From an uncultured Chlorobiaceae bacterium (GTDB lineage Bacteria; Bacteroidota; Chlorobiia; Chlorobiales; Chlorobiaceae), in the NCBI GenBank assembly GCA_903824045.1, contig CAIJVD010000023.1, forward strand, positions 124,001 to 188,000: 64,000 nucleotides of DNA, in the 5' to 3' direction. Made by a program: the position numbers and the translations under genes. Under the pieces are notes generated by a model. That model was not told where the DNA came from. It saw only the letters and a program-made list of their open reading frames with translations, and ran no database searches. Shown here in pieces: positions 37,465 through 46,314 of the stretch (its first letter is position 1; each line of letters begins with the position of its first letter).

Positions 37465-39008
37465 GGCATTAGTTTGGCCAGCACAATGCCGTATTTCTGG
37501 TAGAGGACGTCAGGGTTTTCAAGCGTGTTGAGCTCTCTGATGGTCGTCAGTACGGTTTCGCCCGGCCGGGGAGCACGTTTTTCTACAAAAGATTCCGAAT
37601 ATACTAAAAAAGAGGGGTTGTAGAGTTTCCACATCACGATTTTGAGCCCCTCTTTTTTTGCCATCAGGGCGGCATCCTTGACTGGCTGCTGGAGGAGTCT
37701 TCCTGCGACGGGCATGAGGTGGAGATTGATGAGCAGTGCAAAAATCACCCCGGCTCCAACCAGCTTGTCGGAAGGAGAAAAACGGGGGATAAACTGAATG
37801 GCTGTCAGCCCGAGAAGCGCAAGCGTGACGATGACCATGTGGGTTGGCCCGGTCAGCTCGATGGCTCCGGCAAGGAGGGCGAGGATGTAGGGGTCGGTGA
37901 AGTTTGGCATGAGTGTTTTCACGATCTGCGGCAGAAAGATCAGCAGAGCGAGCAAAACTCCCGGCCAGAGTGCCAGCCGTTCGGGGTGTTTGCTCTCGGG
38001 CAGCGCCCGGGCCATGAGCAGAAAGAGGGGCGTGTAGCCGTAGATCATGTAGTGTGGCAGCTTCGTGCCGGAGAGTGAGAAAAAGAGGAAGACAAAAACA
38101 ACCCAGATGGCAAGGAAGCGGTTTGTTCTGTCCGGGAGGAGCTTTTTCAGATTGAAGAGCACACTGAAGAGAAGGCCGGTGAAGGGCATGAGTCCGATGA
38201 TGATGACCGGGATGTAGTAGAAGAGTGAGCCCGAGTGCCCTTCAAAGGAGGTGCTGAAGCGGTTGACATTGTGTTTGAGAAAAAATCCTTCGATAAAGGC
38301 CATGCCCTGGTCGCGGTACTCCAGCAGGTACCAGGGCAGCGCGATCAGGAGAAAAATAGCGATGCCGATCGGGTTGACAATGCGTTTCAGCCATATTTTC
38401 AGTGTGCCGTCCTGCAGGGCGAAGAGTGTGCAGACAGCGAGCGGAATAATGATGGCTATCGGCCCCTTTGCGAGCATGCCGAAGCCGGCTGCGCCAAAGG
38501 CGAGAAGCATCGAGTGTTTGGAGCCTGTCCGGAAGTGGTGAAGGACGGCCAACATGGTTATGGCAAGGAAGCAGTTCAGAAGCGCGTCGGCGATGGCCGC
38601 TTTGGCAATGACCGTAACCTGAAGCGAGAGCACCAGCATCGCCGTGGCAAGAAAAGCCTGGCGATTGCCTGAAAGCTTGCGTGCAAAGATGAACATCGCC
38701 GATGCCCATAAGCTCCCGGCAAGGGCTGAGGGGAGCCGGAAGGCGAATTCGGAGAGTCCGAATCCCCGGACCGAGAGCGCCTGCAGCCAGTAGATGAGAA
38801 TGGGCTTGTCGAAGCGGGGTGCTCCGTTGAGATAGGTCGTCAGATAGTTCTTGCCGACAATCATCTCCCGTGTGGCTTCGCTGAATGCCCCCTCATCGAC
38901 ATCGAAGAGCGGAGCGGAGCCGAGGCCCAGAAAGAAGCTCAGCAGAACAATGATGCCAAGCGCTAAGAGAAACCGCCAGGTTTCAGACTTTGGAGGGTTC
39001 GATGGCAT
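37461..39008 (-). CDS. GT39/ArnT-like membrane glycosyltransferase (DE motif intact)
   Basis: About 515 residues with 12 or so membrane segments and a C-terminal soluble portion. The first periplasmic loop contains FDVDEGAFSEATREMI and PRFDKPILIYW, the acidic DE motif and K-P-x-x-Y-W of ArnT/PMT-type transferases. These enzymes move a sugar from a polyprenyl phosphate carrier to lipid A, protein or another acceptor. The preferred start MPSNPPKSE at 39008 overlaps the PAP2 gene by 26 nt; a longer frame begins at 39125. Acceptor and sugar are unknown. Confidence 0.85.
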   Translation of the reverse strand: MPSNPPKSETWRFLLALGIIVLLSFFLGLGSAPLFDVDEGAFSEATREMIVGKNYLTTYLNGAPRFDKPILIYWLQALSVRGFGLSEFAFRLPSALAGSLWASAMFIFARKLSGNRQAFLATAMLVLSLQVTVIAKAAIADALLNCFLAITMLAVLHHFRTGSKHSMLLAFGAAGFGMLAKGPIAIIIPLAVCTLFALQDGTLKIWLKRIVNPIGIAIFLLIALPWYLLEYRDQGMAFIEGFFLKHNVNRFSTSFEGHSGSLFYYIPVIIIGLMPFTGLLFSVLFNLKKLLPDRTNRFLAIWVVFVFLFFSLSGTKLPHYMIYGYTPLFLLMARALPESKHPERLALWPGVLLALLIFLPQIVKTLMPNFTDPYILALLAGAIELTGPTHMVIVTLALLGLTAIQFIPRFSPSDKLVGAGVIFALLINLHLMPVAGRLLQQPVKDAALMAKKEGLKIVMWKLYNPSFLVYSESFVEKRAPRPGETVLTTIRELNTLENPDVLYQKYGIVLAKLMP

Positions 39009-39606
39009 GGTCTTTCGGCTTGAAATATCGGTTATAGAGCAGCAGCGTGGAAGCGATGCCGAGAAACGATCCGGCAATGACGTCGCTGATGTAGTGCTGT
39101 GCAAGGTAGAGGCGGCTGAATGCAATCAGCACCGCCGCCCCGAAGAGGATAATGCGCCATCGGGGAAAGAGCGTGGAGAGCACAAAGGCAGCCGTGAAGG
39201 CGGTTGCGGCGTGGCCGGAGGGAAAGGAGATCCATGCGGGTTCATACCGGAAAAAGCTGAACCCGTAGAGATGATCGTTGAAGTAGAGCCTGGGTCTTGC
39301 CCTGCCGGCGATGAACTTGATGGTGTCGGCAGCAAGGCCCGACACCGCTACGGCAACGAAAAGAAATCGCCCGCCTTCGGCAAGATGAGGCTTTCCGGTG
39401 CGAAAGAGCAGATAGAGGAGCAGCCCCGGCACAAGGTAGCAGAGAGAGTCGCCAAAGAGGGTTATGCGGCTGAAGAGTCCGTAGATGGCGGCATTGTCAA
39501 GTGAATGAAACCAGAGCGCCGCAGGGATATCGCCATATGCGAAGCAGAGACTGCCGAGCAGTATGAGGGCCGAGGTGGCGATGCTCCATTGAACAGGTCT
39601 CTTCAT
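38983..39606 (-). CDS. PAP2-family membrane phosphatase
   Basis: A 207-residue phosphatidic-acid phosphatase type 2 protein with five or six membrane segments. The three active-site motifs are complete: KFIAGRARPR, PSGHAAT and SRLYLAQHYISDV. Such enzymes remove phosphate from undecaprenyl diphosphate, lipid A or phosphatidylglycerol phosphate. Standing between two GT39 genes, it may recycle the polyprenyl carrier or prepare the lipid acceptor. It starts 15 bp after the stop of the upstream GT39 gene. Confidence 0.9.
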   Translation of the reverse strand: MKRPVQWSIATSALILLGSLCFAYGDIPAALWFHSLDNAAIYGLFSRITLFGDSLCYLVPGLLLYLLFRTGKPHLAEGGRFLFVAVAVSGLAADTIKFIAGRARPRLYFNDHLYGFSFFRYEPAWISFPSGHAATAFTAAFVLSTLFPRWRIILFGAAVLIAFSRLYLAQHYISDVIAGSFLGIASTLLLYNRYFKPKDHAIEPSKV

Positions 39607-39621
39607 GATGATGCGGCGCGG

Positions 39622-41292
39622 CTATTTCTTGTAAACAAGGGTGTAATTGGTGAACCCGCTCATGTTTCCCTTCCGTGCCTTCAGATGGCTTTCGATAAAG
39701 AGCAGAAGGCGGGACTCGCTGGTCCTTCTCCGGTAGATTTCACCCTTCCAGATGACCGAGGCGCGCAGGGAGTCGGGCAGATCTTTCGACTGGATCAGTG
39801 CGAGGAGCGGCCCCTGTTTCTTGAGGAGCTCGCCGGGTATGGCCTCGGCAATAACCTTCCGCTCTGCATAATAGGGAAGATTGAGCGGCAGGCCGTCCTG
39901 AATGTAGAGCGGAATCGATTTTGGTATATGGCGGTTGCCATTGATCGCGCTGCCGATAGTGTCCATCGGACGGTGTTCTTCCAGCTGGGGCAGAACCCCT
40001 GCGCTGAAAATCAGGAGCGCGGCGAAGGTTGCAATAAAGGGGTGGAGGGTGCGCATTGTCGATCGTCCTTCGGCCCATCGCTCTATCGGGAGCCAGCCGA
40101 TGATGATCAGCACCAGAGCGGAAGCCGTTATCAGGTGGAAGAGGGCCGGAAGCTCAAAGATGATTATCATCGCTGTGCCGAGCACAATCCCGGCCACAGC
40201 GGGGAGTGTGAAGGTGAGGTTCCAGAGAGCCGCCGAAACTTTGCTGCCGGGAGTGTAGCGGGAGACGAAGCTGGCCGAGATAAGCGCAAGAGCGGGATGC
40301 GCCTGAATGAAATAGGTCGGTATCTTCCCTTTGGCAGCGGTGAAAATGCAGAGCATCACCATCAGCCATGAAAAGGCGAAGGCGATCTCCCTGATGCTGC
40401 GGATTTTGAAGATGGAGTAAAAGAGCGCATAGACAAACACAAGGGAGTAGGGGAAAAAGCTCCACAAGGAGACCTCCGGGTAGAAAAAGAGATCCCTCCA
40501 TCCGTTTGACTCTCGCGAAAGTGCCCGTTCGAGGGTTTCACGGTTGAGGACCGAAAGAAAACTGTCGCCGTAGCGGAGGTACATCATGATAACCCAGCTC
40601 AGCCCGATAACCGAGGCGATCAGGATGAAGGATATGGGCTTGAGTTCCATCACTCTCCGGAAGAGTTCCTTCGGGCGAAACTCCGCCTCGATAAGCAGGA
40701 AGAGCGCGATGATGGCGGTGATGACGATGATATAGGGATACCCTTTGGTCAGTACCGTCAGGCCGAGGGCGACGGCCGAAAGGCGGTAGTATAGGCTTTT
40801 GCCGCTCAGGTGCCCTTTCAGGAAGAAATAGAGCGTGAGGGTAAAGAAAAATGCCAGGGGTATTTCCGGGGATGCGTACTGTTTTCCGGCTATGAACTGT
40901 ATGCTTATCGCCTGCATGGCGAATGCCAGAAGGGCGGTTTTTTCATCGTAGAGCATTCGGGCCATAGAGAAGACCAGAAGCGTTGTTGCGAATGCAAGGA
41001 TGATGGTAGGGAGGCGCACGGCAAGCTCACTCGGGCCGAGCAGTGCGGTCGACGCGGCGATCATCCAGTAGGTAAGGGGCGGCTTATTGAAGCGGGGCTC
41101 GTAGTTGTAGCTGATATCGAGGAAGTTGTGCTGCTCACTCATCTCCCGGGCGGACTCGGCATAGAAGCTCTCGTTTTCCGTCCAGATGTCGTTGACATGA
41201 AAGTTTATGACATAGAGCAGCGCGGTCATTGCGAGCATGATCCAGAGGATCACTGTTTTTCTGCTGCGACCAGTTAAAATAGCGCTCATCAA
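39622..41292 (-). CDS. GT39/ArnT-like membrane glycosyltransferase (Asp of DE motif replaced)
   Basis: A 556-residue multi-membrane protein, paralogous in layout to the GT39 gene downstream. The loop 1 region reads WTENESFYAESAREM and PRFNKPPLTYWMI. The Asp-Glu pair of ArnT-like enzymes is Asn-Glu here, and the K-P-P-x-x-Y-W motif is kept. It may be an altered-specificity or partly impaired transferase. First gene of the five-gene operon; a 135-bp gap separates its start from divergent purU. Confidence 0.83.
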   Translation of the reverse strand: MMSAILTGRSRKTVILWIMLAMTALLYVINFHVNDIWTENESFYAESAREMSEQHNFLDISYNYEPRFNKPPLTYWMIAASTALLGPSELAVRLPTIILAFATTLLVFSMARMLYDEKTALLAFAMQAISIQFIAGKQYASPEIPLAFFFTLTLYFFLKGHLSGKSLYYRLSAVALGLTVLTKGYPYIIVITAIIALFLLIEAEFRPKELFRRVMELKPISFILIASVIGLSWVIMMYLRYGDSFLSVLNRETLERALSRESNGWRDLFFYPEVSLWSFFPYSLVFVYALFYSIFKIRSIREIAFAFSWLMVMLCIFTAAKGKIPTYFIQAHPALALISASFVSRYTPGSKVSAALWNLTFTLPAVAGIVLGTAMIIIFELPALFHLITASALVLIIIGWLPIERWAEGRSTMRTLHPFIATFAALLIFSAGVLPQLEEHRPMDTIGSAINGNRHIPKSIPLYIQDGLPLNLPYYAERKVIAEAIPGELLKKQGPLLALIQSKDLPDSLRASVIWKGEIYRRRTSESRLLLFIESHLKARKGNMSGFTNYTLVYKK

Positions 41293-41427
41293 TTGGGTGG
41301 TTTGGCACTTATTTCTTCATAACTATCGATTCCTCATGAAAATACATTAAATTTTTTTCAGCATCATCGCTTTGGCCGCTTTTTGGAGGGGTGGGTGCTC
41401 TTTGCATCAATAAACAACAGTATTGTA

Positions 41428-42291
41428 ATGACAACTGCCGAACAGGGTGTTATTCTCCTCTTGTCCTGCCCCGATCGCTCCGGCCTCGTCTCGCGGATCG
41501 CTCATTTTATCTTCGAACGGGGGGGCAATATCCTTGATCTTGATGAACATGTCGATCCCGTCGACCGGACTTTTTTTATAAGGGTTGCATGGAGCACCGA
41601 CAGCTTCTCGATTCCGGTTTCCGAGCTTGAGGCGGCATTCACCCCTCTTGCCAGAGAGTTCGCTGCCTCATGGAGCCTCCGCTTCAGCGGTCGCCGGACG
41701 CGTCTGGCGATCTTTGTCTCCCGATACGACCACTGCCTTCAGGAACTGCTCTGGCGCAACAGTATCGGAGAGTTCCCGGTAGATATTTCGCTGATTGTCT
41801 CCAACCATCCCGACCTTGCTCCCCTTGCCGAGCGTTACGACATCCCTTTTCATGTTGTTGCGGTGAGCGGCGAAAACCGGGCAGAGGCGGAGCGTCAGCA
41901 GATAGAGCTGCTCGAGCAGCACTCGATTGATACCGTTGTCCTTGCCCGCTACATGCAGGTGCTCTCCGGGCAGTTTGTGGAGCGCTATCCCGGCAGGATT
42001 ATCAATATCCACCACTCATTTCTTCCGGCATTCGTCGGCGGCAGCCCATACCGGCAGGCATACGAGCGGGGCGTAAAAATTATCGGTGCCACCAGTCACT
42101 TCGTTACCGAAGAGCTCGATCAGGGTCCGATCATTGAGCAGGATATCGTGCGGGTAAGCCATAAGGACACTCTCGACGACCTGGTCAGAAAAGGGCGCGA
42201 TCTCGAGCGTCTTGTGTTGGCAAAGGCGGTGCGCCTGCACTCCCAGCACAGGATTCTGGTGAACGGGAAGAAAACGGTGGTTTTTGAGTGA
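41428..42291 (+). CDS. purU: Formyltetrahydrofolate deformylase
   Basis: Hydrolyses 10-formyl-THF to THF and formate, balancing one-carbon pools and providing formate for PurT-type purine synthesis. An N-terminal ACT domain (LLLSCPDRSGLVSRIAHFIFERGGNI, residues 9-34) is followed by the formyltransferase domain: LAIFVSRYDHCLQELLWR, LIVSNHPDL, VVLARYMQVLS, INIHHSFLPAF and GATSHFVTEELDQGPIIEQ with the catalytic Asp. About 287 residues from ATG 41428, normal for PurU. Confidence 0.94.
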   Translation: MTTAEQGVILLLSCPDRSGLVSRIAHFIFERGGNILDLDEHVDPVDRTFFIRVAWSTDSFSIPVSELEAAFTPLAREFAASWSLRFSGRRTRLAIFVSRYDHCLQELLWRNSIGEFPVDISLIVSNHPDLAPLAERYDIPFHVVAVSGENRAEAERQQIELLEQHSIDTVVLARYMQVLSGQFVERYPGRIINIHHSFLPAFVGGSPYRQAYERGVKIIGATSHFVTEELDQGPIIEQDIVRVSHKDTLDDLVRKGRDLERLVLAKAVRLHSQHRILVNGKKTVVFE

Positions 42292-42349
42292 GCAATTTTC
42301 GTTATTGAAGCCTGAGCCTGACAATAATATTTAAACAAAGAGGTTAACC

Positions 42350-42640
42350 ATGTCGGAATTGATTCTTGTTGCAAAAGTGGTGGCAAAAAAGGAGTCTGTG
42401 GAACTGGTAAAAAGTGAACTGCTCAAGCTTGTTGCTCATGCCAAAGAGGATGAGGGGTGCCTCACCTACTCCTGTCACGAAGACAAGAGTGATCCTGCGG
42501 TTTTTATTTTTTATGAAATATGGGAGAGCGCGGCTCTGCTTGAGAAGCACATGCTTACAGAGGGGTTCAAGGCCTATCAAAAAGCTGTGGATGGTCATAT
42601 TGCCGAGCGGGCAATCAACAAGCTGACACTGCTTGCTTAA
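42350..42640 (+). CDS. Putative quinol monooxygenase (YgiN/ABM family)
   Basis: A 96-residue single-domain antibiotic-biosynthesis-monooxygenase (dimeric ferredoxin-like) protein. Landmarks are LILVAKVVAKKES, LVAHAKEDEGCLTYSCHED, FIFYEIWESAALLEKHM and a C-terminal VDGHIAERAINKL. YgiN-type members act on quinols, but substrates are rarely proven. An AGAGG site stands before the ATG. Convergent with cydC, about 100 bp away. Confidence 0.87.
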   Translation: MSELILVAKVVAKKESVELVKSELLKLVAHAKEDEGCLTYSCHEDKSDPAVFIFYEIWESAALLEKHMLTEGFKAYQKAVDGHIAERAINKLTLLA

Positions 42641-42669
42641 AGCGCAGCCTTTTCAGGCAGTGCGGCTTT
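42639..42669 (+). terminator. Possible stem-loop after the YgiN-like gene
   Basis: AAAGCGCA (42639-42646) can pair with TGCGGCTTT (42661-42669) with one bulge, with an inner GCC/GGC pair. It begins at the stop codon. The pairing is imperfect. Confidence 0.4.
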
Positions 42670-42743
42670 AGCAATCTGCTTGCGGGGTTTTATTGTTGAG
42701 CATGCCGAAACCTGAAACCTTTAGCGGTTTGATTCCGCAGCAT

Positions 42744-44459
42744 TCAGGCAGCGGCATGCTGCAACTTCCACATTCTTTCATAGAGCCCGTTGAGGCGCAT
42801 CAGGTCTTCATGACGCCCCTCTTCGACGATGCGGCCCTTGTCGAGGACGATGATGGAGTCGTACCGCTCCATTGCCGCAAGGCGGTGGGTGATGGCGATG
42901 AGGGTTTTTCCCGCTGTAACAGCCTCGAGGGTTTCGTTGACATCCCGCTCGGTTACGCCGTCAAGGTTGGCGGTCGCTTCGTCGAGGATGACCAGCGGCG
43001 CGTTCTGAAGAAGAACTCTCGCAATGGCGATACGCTGTCTCTCCCCTCCGCTGAGCAACATGCCGTGCTGGCCTGTCCACTCGTCGAGTTTGGTTCCGAA
43101 ACTGCCGAGTCCGGCTGCGGCGAGCGCCCGCTTGAGCTCCTCATTGGTCGCCTCAGGCCGGGCAAGCAGCAGGTTTTGGCGGATGGTTTCGGCGAAGAGG
43201 AATGTGCGCTGTGAAACGAGCGCGATATTGCGTCGGAGCACCTCCGGATCGAAAAGCGTGATAGTGCTTCCCCCGATCAAGACATCCCCTTCCGAGGGGT
43301 TCCAGAAGCGCATGAAGAGAGCGGTCAGGGTTGATTTCCCGGCGCCGCTCGGCCCGACAATGGCGATATGCTTTCCGGCCGGAACGGTGAATGAGATGCG
43401 GTTGAGCGTTTTGGACTCTGTTCCTGGATAGCTGAAGCTCAAGTTTTCCACACGGATAGAGTGGTCCTCCGGAAAAGGAAGCGGATTTTCGGGGGCTTTG
43501 GTTTCCGGTTTTGCGTCGAGAATTTCAAAGAGTCGCCGGCCGGCATGGGTATCGGCTTCAAGATGCTTGATTGCGCCCGGCAGGGGGAGAAAGGGTTCAA
43601 ACGATGCCATGACGGCCAGGGTAATGATCGCCAGCGACATCCCATTGACCCCTCCGGTCGAGACTGCGGGAACCATCACCCAGAGAATGGCGATAACTGC
43701 GCCGTTCATAAGCACTCCGGTCAGCGATTCCTGCAGCCCTTCGACGATGGCGTTCTTTCTCTGGAGGCGGAGTTTCTTCTCCTCAGTCATAGAGAGCTCG
43801 TCGAGATGGCCAGTTAATTTCCCATAGATCTGCAGTTCCCCGACACCCTGGAAGAGATCGAGCGCCAGAAGCTGCTGCGCAGTCTTCTGCTCCATGATTC
43901 CGACGGCTACTCCCCGGTTCAACTGCACGACAAGGAGCGGTACGCCGATTCCGGCCAGCAGGTGGAAGGTGAGGACGAGCAGCGCCGCCGGAAGGGAGTA
44001 GATCCCCACAAGAAACCACATCAGCAGGGCTACAAGCAGCGCGGTCACCGGTGGGGCGAGGACTCTGGTATAGATGTTTTCGAGGCTCTGGATGTCATCG
44101 ACCACCCGCTGCAGGAGGTCGCCGCTTCGGAAGTGCATGAGGCGCGCTGGTGCCAGCGGCTCGATGGCGTCATAGAACCAGAGTCGCAGTTCGGCAAGAA
44201 TCCTGAAGGTTGTGCTGTGGGATACCAGCCGTTCAAGGTAGCGGAGCACGCCACGGGCAAGACCGAAGAACCGTACACCCACAATGCCGAGCTGCAGTGC
44301 GCCCAGCGGTGGCAGGAGTGCGGCTTTTGCGATGATATAGGCGGAGGTCATCAAGAGACCGATGCTGCTTCCGGTCGTGGCGAAGCCGATCAGTGCGGCC
44401 AGAGCCATCCACCAGAAGTAGGGACGGACGAGCGAGCTCAGGCGAAGGAATGTTTTCAT
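42744..44459 (-). CDS. cydC: Heterodimeric thiol/heme ABC exporter subunit CydC
   Basis: A 571-residue half-transporter: about six membrane helices (1-310), then the nucleotide-binding domain with Walker A GPSGAGKST, signature LSGGERQRIAIARVLL, Walker B LVILDEATANLD and the H-loop AITHR. With CydD it forms the exporter needed for cytochrome bd assembly (heme and/or glutathione/cysteine). Its ATG overlaps the cydD stop by 4 nt (ATGA). CydC and CydD differ little in sequence class; I follow gene order and the N-terminus in naming them. Confidence 0.9.
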   Translation of the reverse strand: MKTFLRLSSLVRPYFWWMALAALIGFATTGSSIGLLMTSAYIIAKAALLPPLGALQLGIVGVRFFGLARGVLRYLERLVSHSTTFRILAELRLWFYDAIEPLAPARLMHFRSGDLLQRVVDDIQSLENIYTRVLAPPVTALLVALLMWFLVGIYSLPAALLVLTFHLLAGIGVPLLVVQLNRGVAVGIMEQKTAQQLLALDLFQGVGELQIYGKLTGHLDELSMTEEKKLRLQRKNAIVEGLQESLTGVLMNGAVIAILWVMVPAVSTGGVNGMSLAIITLAVMASFEPFLPLPGAIKHLEADTHAGRRLFEILDAKPETKAPENPLPFPEDHSIRVENLSFSYPGTESKTLNRISFTVPAGKHIAIVGPSGAGKSTLTALFMRFWNPSEGDVLIGGSTITLFDPEVLRRNIALVSQRTFLFAETIRQNLLLARPEATNEELKRALAAAGLGSFGTKLDEWTGQHGMLLSGGERQRIAIARVLLQNAPLVILDEATANLDGVTERDVNETLEAVTAGKTLIAITHRLAAMERYDSIIVLDKGRIVEEGRHEDLMRLNGLYERMWKLQHAAA

Positions 44460-46195
44460 GTCACTATCTCCTGTTGCAGGCGCAGGGCCTCAAGGTAGAA
44501 GCCGCCTTCAGCGAGTAGCTCCTCGTGTGTTCCGCATCCGGTGATCTTTCCCTCGCTGATAACGATGATCCGGTCGGCGGAGCGTATCGTTTCAAGCCGG
44601 TGTGCGATGATGACGGTTGTGCGCCCCTTCATCAGCTCACTGATGGAGCTTCGCAGGGCATCTTCAAGTTCAGGGTCGGTGTGTGAGGTGGGCTCATCGA
44701 GCACAAGGAGTGGGGCGTTTTTCAGGAAGGCCCTGGCAAGCGCCACCCGCTGGCTCTCTCCGCCGCTCAGACGGGCACCCTGTTCACCGATCACGGTCTC
44801 AATGCCCTCCGGGAGCGAGGCTACAAATGCAGTAAGCCCCGTCTGGTGGAGGGCAGTTTGCAGCTCATGGGGGGTTGCATCGGGACGTCCGATGAGGATG
44901 TTCTCCTTCAGAGAGGTATTGAACATGGTGGGGTGCTGCGGAACCCATGAGATGTTTCTGTGCCAGAGCTCAAGAGGAGTGTCGTGGATGGGCTTGCCGT
45001 TCAGGGTGATCCTTCCCTTTTCCGGTTCCTGGAATCGGAGCAGGAGGTTCAGTACCGTGCTTTTTCCCGATCCGCTCGGGCCGATGAGTGCTGTAGTGCG
45101 GCCAGGAAGAATCGAGGCGTTGATTCCATCAAGCGCTGGTCGTTCAGCGCCGGGATAGGTGTAGGAGAGGTTTTCAAACACAATGGGGTGCAGGCCGAAG
45201 GGTTCCTCTTTCGAGGGGGCTTCTCTGTGTTCATGGAGAGCTTCCGGCTGCTCGAGAATCTCGAAAATCTCTTTTGAGGCGCTGACCCCCTCCATTCCGG
45301 CATGGAATTTTATGCCGAGCTGACGCAGGGGGAGATAGAAGTCTGGCGTGAGCAGGAGCACAAAGAGTGCGGGCTGAAAGGCGATCTCGCCCTTCATGAT
45401 GCGCAGCCCTATGCCGACCGCGATAAAAGCTGTACCGAGAGTGCCGACGAGTTCCAGGGTGAGTGAGGAGAGAAAGGCGATTTTGAGTACCCGCAGTGTG
45501 GCGTGGCGGAAGGATTCACCCGACTCTTCGATCATGCGGCGCTGCCTTTTGCTCTGGGCAAAGAGCTTGAGTGTGGGGAGCCCCTGCAGGACATCAAGGA
45601 AATAGCCGCTCATCCTGCTCATCGTTTTCCACTGCTTTTGGGTCATGGCGCTCGCCGATTTCCCGATCAAAATCATGAAGAGCGGGATGAGGGGAGCGGA
45701 AACCAGCAGAATTACTCCCGAGACCGCATCGCCCGGAAAGATGGTGCAGAGAATCAGAACCGGGGTGAAAAGGGCAAAAAAGATCTGGGGAATATACTGG
45801 CTGAAGTAGGCATCGAGGGCTTCGACCCCCTTGATCAGGGTTGTGCTGAGCCGGCCACTCTGTACCGAGCGGGTATAGACCGGGCCGAGGGCACCGACTT
45901 TGGCGCTGAGGCGGAGGAAGATGGTCTTGCGGATCTTTATTGTACCCCTATTTGCCTCGGTATGGCTCGCCCAGCTCAGGAGCATGCGCATCAGGCTGAA
46001 GAGCGCGAAAAAGCCGATGAGCGGCACAAGCTCCCCAATGGTGCTCTTCTGCATGAATGCCCCGTCAATGATCCGGCTCAGATACCATGCCTGGGCAATC
46101 AGCATTGTGGAGGCTAAACACCCGGATATGATCGAAAGGATAAACGGCGTACGTTCTTCCTTGAGAAGCCGGAAAAGACGCCGGTCAATATTCAT
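44456..46195 (-). CDS. cydD: Heterodimeric thiol/heme ABC exporter subunit CydD
   Basis: A 579-residue half-transporter. The membrane domain is at about 1-320. The ATPase domain has Walker A GPSGSGKST, Q-loop VPQHPTMF, signature LSGGESQRVALARAFL, Walker B LLVLDEPTSHTD and the H-loop IIAHR. Partner of CydC in cytochrome bd maturation. It follows cydB after about 120 bp containing a G/C-rich inverted tract. Third gene of cydABDC. Confidence 0.9.
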   Translation of the reverse strand: MNIDRRLFRLLKEERTPFILSIISGCLASTMLIAQAWYLSRIIDGAFMQKSTIGELVPLIGFFALFSLMRMLLSWASHTEANRGTIKIRKTIFLRLSAKVGALGPVYTRSVQSGRLSTTLIKGVEALDAYFSQYIPQIFFALFTPVLILCTIFPGDAVSGVILLVSAPLIPLFMILIGKSASAMTQKQWKTMSRMSGYFLDVLQGLPTLKLFAQSKRQRRMIEESGESFRHATLRVLKIAFLSSLTLELVGTLGTAFIAVGIGLRIMKGEIAFQPALFVLLLTPDFYLPLRQLGIKFHAGMEGVSASKEIFEILEQPEALHEHREAPSKEEPFGLHPIVFENLSYTYPGAERPALDGINASILPGRTTALIGPSGSGKSTVLNLLLRFQEPEKGRITLNGKPIHDTPLELWHRNISWVPQHPTMFNTSLKENILIGRPDATPHELQTALHQTGLTAFVASLPEGIETVIGEQGARLSGGESQRVALARAFLKNAPLLVLDEPTSHTDPELEDALRSSISELMKGRTTVIIAHRLETIRSADRIIVISEGKITGCGTHEELLAEGGFYLEALRLQQEIVT

Positions 46196-46282
46196 GGTTC
46201 ATGGGGCGGTTACTTATTCTTCGCTTTGTGCCTGGCGAGTGCAATTTTACACAATTATACATTTTCATGCAATCGGTTTTCC

Positions 46283-46305
46283 GGGGGGTGCAAAAATCCC
46301 CCCCC
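46283..46305 (-). other. G/C homopolymer inverted tract between cydB and cydD
   Basis: GGGGGG (46283-46288) and CCCCCCCC (46298-46305) flank TGCAAAAAT, so a strong but slippage-prone hairpin can form just after the cydB stop on the minus strand. It might attenuate cydDC relative to cydAB. Homopolymer length may vary between strains or assemblies. Confidence 0.4.
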
Positions 46306-46314
46306 ACCCAACGC

